From: Carya illinoinensis
Lineage: Eukaryota; Streptophyta; Magnoliopsida; Fagales; Juglandaceae
DNA length: 64,000 nucleotides
Direction: 5' to 3'
Assembly: GCF_018687715.1 (NCBI RefSeq)
Contig: NC_056760.1
Coordinates: forward strand, 39,035,501 to 39,099,500
Shown: positions 58,901 to 64,000 of the stretch, piece after piece
How positions within the stretch are numbered: position 1 is the first letter of the stretch
Layout: each line of letters opens with the position of its first letter
Made by a program: the position numbers and the translations under genes
Notes under the pieces: generated by a model
Told to the model about the DNA's origin: nothing
Database searches by the model: none
What the model saw: only the letters and a program-made list of their open reading frames with translations

Positions 58901-60700
58901 GAAACTACTGGGAAATGAAAGATCTATACTTGTTAAAGTTGTCAAGAAACACTTCAAAACTTCACAAGCACAGGACACTTCACCTTCTTAATTTTGTTGA
59001 TGTTCTGCGTAAAATAGGACGGTTACCATCTTGAAATGCAACAGAAATAGCAATAAGCCAGTGCACAAACGAGCCTGATTAGATGATTCAACATTGTGTA
59101 GAATGGTACACGTATTAGGTCTAGATGATACCAGTATTGACTAACCAAATCAAGATCAGAATATCCTAATCTATCCACATCGTTGTTGCAATGCTCTGAA
59201 GTATACAGACACAAAAAGAAAATCTAGATGCACCAGAACTTTTAATCGCTTTACTCATTAACTTACAAAATGTTTTCAGACATCATCAATTCCAAACTTT
59301 TCATAAACCAGCTCCATATATGATATATGTTGATTGAGAATGTATGCCTCCTTCCACTTATGCATCTTTTTTTCTTGGTGAATTATACAAGACAAATCTC
59401 AACATTCCAATGTATTGCCCATTCCTCTCAAACTACTCGCATATCTATTTGTATACTGTACTAATTGTTTCAAAACCCAAAATTGCTTCTCTAATGTGAA
59501 TCAGATCTCCTTGTCTGAAGAGATATCTATTCCTGTGGCAAATCCCAAGTTTTAAGTCCCTCTAGTGCAAACCATTACCAATTGAAGTGAATGCCAACGC
59601 GTAACAGAGAAAAATGAAGAGTATATTGATACTGCATAGTATAGTACAACTCAGGACCAAATCATAGCCTACCTTACCAGCAGAGGCTCCATAGCCAGAA
59701 TAGTCATATCTGCATCATAAAATCCAGATGGAAGATTTTAAAATAAAGCCAATTGGCAGTTTAATGAATCACATTGTGCCGAAGATCAGTCCCACACGCA
59801 AAGCAAACAGTCGAAAACAAGATCATCAATTGATTCTTTTTGAAAAAAACAAAAGGCCCTTTCGAAAAGAAATCAAAGTATCAATTCATACTAGAAAAAA
59901 ATAGAAAGAAATTTATGAACTTTTAATATTTTCGTTAGTCACAGATTCACGAGAAAGTTTAAAAGATAAGATGACAAGAATTTTAAAGATCTTAATTACG
60001 GTAAGAGCATTCATCATCACTGTAGAGAAAAAGTAGATCTTGGAAAGTTCTACACGCCATTCGAGTTGGCCATTCACGCCACAAAACCTCGCAGAGCCCC
60101 GGAAGCACAGAACTCCCCAAAAGAGTGGTATAAAGTCAGGTCTCCATAGATGTAGAATAATTCAAATAATTACTTTGTACTTTAAGGGAAAGTTGAAACC
60201 AAAAAGAGTCAAAAGAAAAGGAGAAAAAAGACATAGGACGATCTAGTGACTATAAAAAGGAAACAATAAAACCAACCTTTTTTGCTTTTGACCTTTTCAT
60301 TCTAAAAATACATTACCCACCAATACCTTGAGAAAAAAGTCATATTAAGACAGAAGAATATAGAACAAACTCCCATCTTTACTAATAATAGATTTAACCC
60401 CAATGCACCAAAAAAAAAATCTAAGCCCAAGAAAACCGTCTAGCTCCAGAACGCGTCTCTTGAGAAGAGAACTAAATGAAAAATCAACGTCAATCTCACA
60501 AACCATCACATTAAAATAACTAACAATAGAAGGGTGGAGAGGTGCAAAGAGCTTATACAGATTTTTCCTTATCAGAGCAGAGGTACAAAAATGTGAAATT
60601 TGTGAAGTGTATGTAAACCCCATGAGATTAAATAGACAGCTATCCAACCTAATCTAAAATCTACCAGATGAATGAGATAAACCATCATTATTACAAAAGA
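56000..60700. other. CACTA interior without recognisable coding sequence
   Basis: Apart from the hairpin at 58754, no domain, transposase or strong repeat was seen. Short open frames have no family features. Parts may be intron or flank of captured host DNA; GC-richer patches near 56330-56410 and 60050-60130 could be further captured exons but I cannot identify them. Confidence 0.4.
58754..58797. repeat. Perfect 18-bp hairpin
   Basis: AAATCTGTACTCGGCTAC and its exact reverse complement are separated by an 8-base loop (ACACGTTC). It follows a short TA run. It lies in the interior of the CACTA element and could be a small MITE remnant or a structured RNA source. Confidence 0.85.
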
Positions 60701-60728
60701 AATGAAAATTAAAAAAGAAAAACACTTG

Positions 60729-60848
60729 CCCCACGAGATTAACTCTGAGATTGACTTTGAGCTGCACAAAGAGGTCATAGAGCTGGCCAAGGTCAGCAGG
60801 ATTGCCATGAGAGTAAAGCAAAGTGAGACGAGCCAATGGGTTGCTTTT
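60729..60848 (-). pseudogene. Captured ABHD17-type alpha/beta hydrolase exon fragment
   Basis: Minus-strand translation reads [20 protein letters not shown], then [18 protein letters not shown]. This is the beta-strand/oxyanion region of plant alpha/beta-hydrolase 17-like proteins (family form LLYSHGNAADLGQMY...LRVNLMG). The catalytic Ser segment (GxSxG) and everything downstream are absent. The fragment ends where the family has an exon end, but the donor GT is displaced. It sits inside the CACTA boundaries, so it is a captured piece rather than a gene. 61250-61735 (minus) looks like 5'-UTR-style sequence that might come from the same capture; that is inference. Confidence 0.68.
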
Positions 60849-61976
60849 TCCCCAATTTCTTTCCCTAAATCTAGCCCTAAGACTAACTCTCAATTGAACA
60901 GATTCTATGAATGGGACAAAGATAGCACTGTGATATATCGATCATTGAAACAAAAATATACTTTAAGGTTCAACATTTGACAATACGAATCTACCAAGAT
61001 TCGAAATCAACCTATTTCAGCGATGATATGCACAACATCGGCAGATCACAAGATAAAAATAAAATAAAAAAACAAAAAAAGGACAAAAACCCCTAACTGA
61101 GATTTGTGCATGTCATCCAACAATTCAAATAACCACTGAAATGGCCCTATGTTCATGCATGTTACTAATCAATAATGATTTCCACCCGTGGATTGAGAAA
61201 AATACCTCGCACAATCTGAGTAGAGGTACCGAATAGTGGATTTTGCCCAACAAAGCCCAACACGAACTAGTTTGCCTCGTTTTAGCTGTTTTGTTTGGGA
61301 CTTCCGACCCCTTTGTTTCGGACTAACACTTCAACAAGAGATTAGCCCCTTCCCAATCACAACAGAGGGCTTCATTTGGCAGGGGTACTGCGTGTGTATA
61401 TCGTGGTTCTGACTGAATGGGGATTATATTTTTGGTAGCCGAAGTACTACTCGGTTCAGAATGTGGAAGATTTGAAGGGGGTACTGTGTGGGCAAGCTAA
61501 TGGGTAAGCCATTCGATGGAGGCACAGAGGTTGGTTTTGGAAGGAAACGACGACAAAGCTTCAACCACACAGGAAAACGTAGTGGAGGAATCGAGATGGA
61601 GCTTTGTGGGTATTCGGAAATGGGGATTATCGCAGCGAATTAGTATGAAGTGAATGGAGGGTTTTCGGTTGCAGTTTCTCTCAAGCTCGATGAAAACCAA
61701 ACGGAGAAGAGGGGGTAGCCAGACTGACTAAGTAGCGGGCGGGAGGGGAAATAAAGTGGCAATTTTGGCGCCCGTATATTGATTAATATATTGCAGCGAA
61801 TTATTTCGCCGTTAAATGCATAGTAAGTCGTTGGGATAACTTAAGTGATGCACCTCGCCACTAATTAGGATTAATTATGGCAACGATTATGAAATCGCCG
61901 CTATAAATAATATATTGCGGCGATATTTTTAGCAGCATTTAAAAAATCGCTAGGAAAAGACCAGATTCTTGTAGTG

Positions 61977-63160
61977 CGGGCCCGCATGAAATACAAAAGA
62001 AACAACTAAATTTTTTATAGAATCTCTCATTTTCCACTACAAAAATAGGGGGATAAGTCTAGATTTATGCATATTGGAGTCGCATGACAAACCTAAATAA
62101 TTTGCATTTTCAATCTTGTGATTGCAATTAATATGGTCTATAGTCTCTGTATGATGGATGGACTGTTATATCAAAGTGCAGCAGCCGTGGGATCATCGCA
62201 GCTGCCTTTCTCTAACACGTGGGAAGACTTCAAATGTGTCAATTTTAGACAATTTTCATGTGGAGAGTGGAAAGCAAAAATCCAGTGGCCAACTGCCCGT
62301 TACTCTTCTAGACGGGTGGTAGACTGGCCTTTTTTTTTCGCTCACTACCAATCACATCTTTTGACACGTAGCACATACTTTTTTTTTTAAATATAACTTT
62401 ATTTATTTAGTATTTAATGAATAGGCAGGTAATTAAAACATATCATATCAATAATATATATAATTAAAAATAATAAGATTTAAAATAAAGAGCATTATTC
62501 TATTATATTTAATTAAAAATAAAGAAACCCAAGGGGCAAGGTCAAGGATTGCACCGTTGATATTACTTGGCAACTTCCCATGCAAATCACAGCTCCGAAG
62601 CTAGGAGAAAATAAAGAAGAAAGTTCGTAAAGAGAATCTTAACTAAATAGCCGTTTCCGATAAGCAAACAAGTCTTTATGAGATGCCTTTTGTGCAAGGG
62701 TAAAGTGAATTTCTTGCCATGCAACAATGAAACACCAAAAGGAGTACTTTTAATTCGCTATTTCTCTACTGCATGCATGGTTTGATCTTTTCATGAACCA
62801 GCGTCATGGGGGATATCAGTTTTGACTGAATAATAAAAAATTTCCAGGAAATTAGATTGACTAAACGGACCATTCATCCTAGACAGGCGGTACTGGAAAA
62901 AATAAATTAAAATCTTTTCGAATCAATAAAGAATAAAAAGAGGACCAAATCAGTTCGAGTTAAGGAAGAGAATTTTTATTGATTCAACAGCAATTATGTA
63001 ACTACTTGACAAATTTATATAATATATCAGATTGTAAAATTACTTTTAGTGTGAGATAAATTTAACATATCATATTAGATTATAATTTTTTTTCTAAATT
63101 TCTTTAGAGATTTTTCACTAATTTAATCATATTCTTCCATCAATGATTCCCTATATTTCA
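61977..63160. other. Anonymous AT-rich region
   Basis: It continues the sequence interrupted by the CACTA insertion. No gene was seen. 62400-62530 is very AT-rich. Confidence 0.4.
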
Positions 63161-63223
63161 AATGCAATTTAAGCGCCAAAGTGTTGATGAGTAAATGCAT
63201 GCATGAAGCACCTGGGAATGACA

Positions 63224-63341
63224 ATTGACTACTTGCAGAAAAAACAGCTGCTCTAAAAGTGGGTCTAGATCTTGGTGTCGGTGACGGAGTTTTGACATCC
63301 AGTTTCCCTTGTGACCTTCCACTAGGTGAAGCATCCATATC
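63224..63341 (-). CDS. Possible first coding exon of an unidentified host gene
   Basis: On minus, ATG near 63341 opens MDASPSGRSQGKLDVKTPSP, followed by TPRSRPTFRAAVFSASSQLSFP, and then CCAG followed by GTGCTTC, a possible splice donor near 63224. The Ser/Pro-rich start and clean codon use look protein-like, unlike the AT-rich surroundings. I do not recognise the family. No downstream exon was found to the left, and the next 1.2 kb before the CACTA element has none, so it may be a relic or a captured piece. Confidence 0.25.
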
Positions 63342-64000
63342 ATTAAAAAAAATGAGGTTACTATAAATATGTAGAAAAAAAATTAAACCATAAATAATTC
63401 TTTTAAAACTTGTATATTCCACAAGAAAGAAAGGAAAAGTACGCATCAACTTATCATCCACTTAATGGTTAATTAGTCTTAATAGCTTAATGGGCAGGTT
63501 AGTTATCACTATGCTATATGATTGAGAGGAAGGAATCTTTCCATGTTATTAAGGTGAAGAAAACCGTTTATGAAAAAAAAAACAAAAAAAAAAAGAAGAA
63601 GTGCAAATACAACACTCTTCTCCTTTCAAATGATATGTTGATGTGGATTGGCCACACCAAGTAAATTGCCTAACATTTAGGAATACAAAACCCAACACAA
63701 ATAGGCAACTATCCAAATCCCTAAAACAAAGGCCAATGGATAAATGAATAAAATGCATAAACAAATAGTAAAAACTGGCTAAAGATGCACGATAATTAGA
63801 TATATTAATAGAACACTAAGTCAGACACATGTAAGTTAGAACATACAATAGTCTCATACGAGTTTAACAAAGAAAGTAACATGGGAGTTAAAATTATAGT
63901 TTTTTCTGCACCGAGGGCATATATCATGCTAATTTCTTGTTAAGTCATTAAAACGGTGGTTAAGCAATTTAAGGGTGATGCAGATTTGCAGATCATGTTG
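63342..64000. other. Intergenic, no feature seen
   Basis: AT-rich with poly-A runs near 63565-63600. No gene or repeat is supported. Confidence 0.4.

Larger units (their letters stand above)
55107..61976. mobile_element. Large non-autonomous CACTA element (Pack-CACTA)
   Basis: The left end CACTACAACAGATTGAGC and the reverse complement of the right end, CACTACAAGAATCTGG, are terminal inverted repeats that stay similar through CTTTTCC-GCGA. CGG flanks both sides (55104-55106, 61977-61979), a CACTA-type 3-bp duplication. The left subterminal region is a dense hairpin array. No transposase motif was seen in the 6,870 bp. The interior contains a host-gene fragment (60729-60848) on minus, so it probably depends on an autonomous relative for movement. 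Confidence 0.9.

Noticed and set aside
59023..59214. Minus-strand frame with GYSDLDL, resembling Copia RNase H
   Set aside because: Only a few residues match, with no neighbouring Copia sequence.
62036..62060. CACTACAAAAATAGGGGG as another CACTA end
   Set aside because: No matching inverted end or 3-bp duplication was found in the window; a short match is expected by chance.

Overview
The window is plant nuclear DNA: AT-rich, intron-bearing, and mostly transposable elements. One host gene is recognisable, the 5' end of an L-type lectin receptor kinase at the extreme left, on the minus strand. The element mix and the repeated GAGATGAGATGAG-type MITE-like tracts suggest a woody eudicot, possibly Fagales; that placement is a guess. 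I found no CRISPR array, rRNA or tRNA gene.

Layout. 1-739: lectin receptor kinase (minus, cut by the window edge). 740-2674: AT-rich intergenic. 2675-3632: truncated LTR in reverse orientation, abutting head to head a forward Tekay-type Gypsy chromovirus (copy 1, 3633-12031), which is a pseudogene with many stops. 12032-13049: AT-rich spacer. 13050-22293: a second, coding-complete copy of the same family (copy 2) with identical 5-bp target duplications (CTAAC). 23388-30695: a CACTA (En/Spm) transposon with TCC duplications, carrying a broken TNP2-type transposase, a TNPA/Transposase_24-type gene and a divergent minus-strand gene. 31347-32888: Copia 3' fragment (minus), interrupted by another CACTA-like end at 32889.

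35941-50968 is a three-level nest. An old Gypsy-like LTR is split by a degenerate Copia element (36307-48223, minus, duplication CAGCA), which is itself split by a small Reina-like chromovirus (42092-47510, plus, duplication CACTC). 50969-54860 is a truncated Copia (minus) with a gag remnant. 55107-61976 is a large non-autonomous CACTA element (duplication CGG) whose left end is an array of about 16 short hairpins and whose interior holds a fragment resembling a plant ABHD17-type alpha/beta hydrolase exon (Pack-CACTA behaviour). 61977-64000 is mostly anonymous, with one possible host exon.

The most interesting functional point is in the Tekay family. Both copies carry a GT-AG interval exactly between the Gag zinc knuckle and the protease. 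Unspliced RNA would end with Gag; removing the interval fuses Gag to Pol in frame in both copies, even though the interval length differs (96 against 107 bp). This suggests splicing-controlled Gag versus Gag-Pol production. Other points are the three-block subterminal-type motif layout of the CACTA at 23.4-30.7 kb and the hairpin-array CACTA with its captured gene piece.
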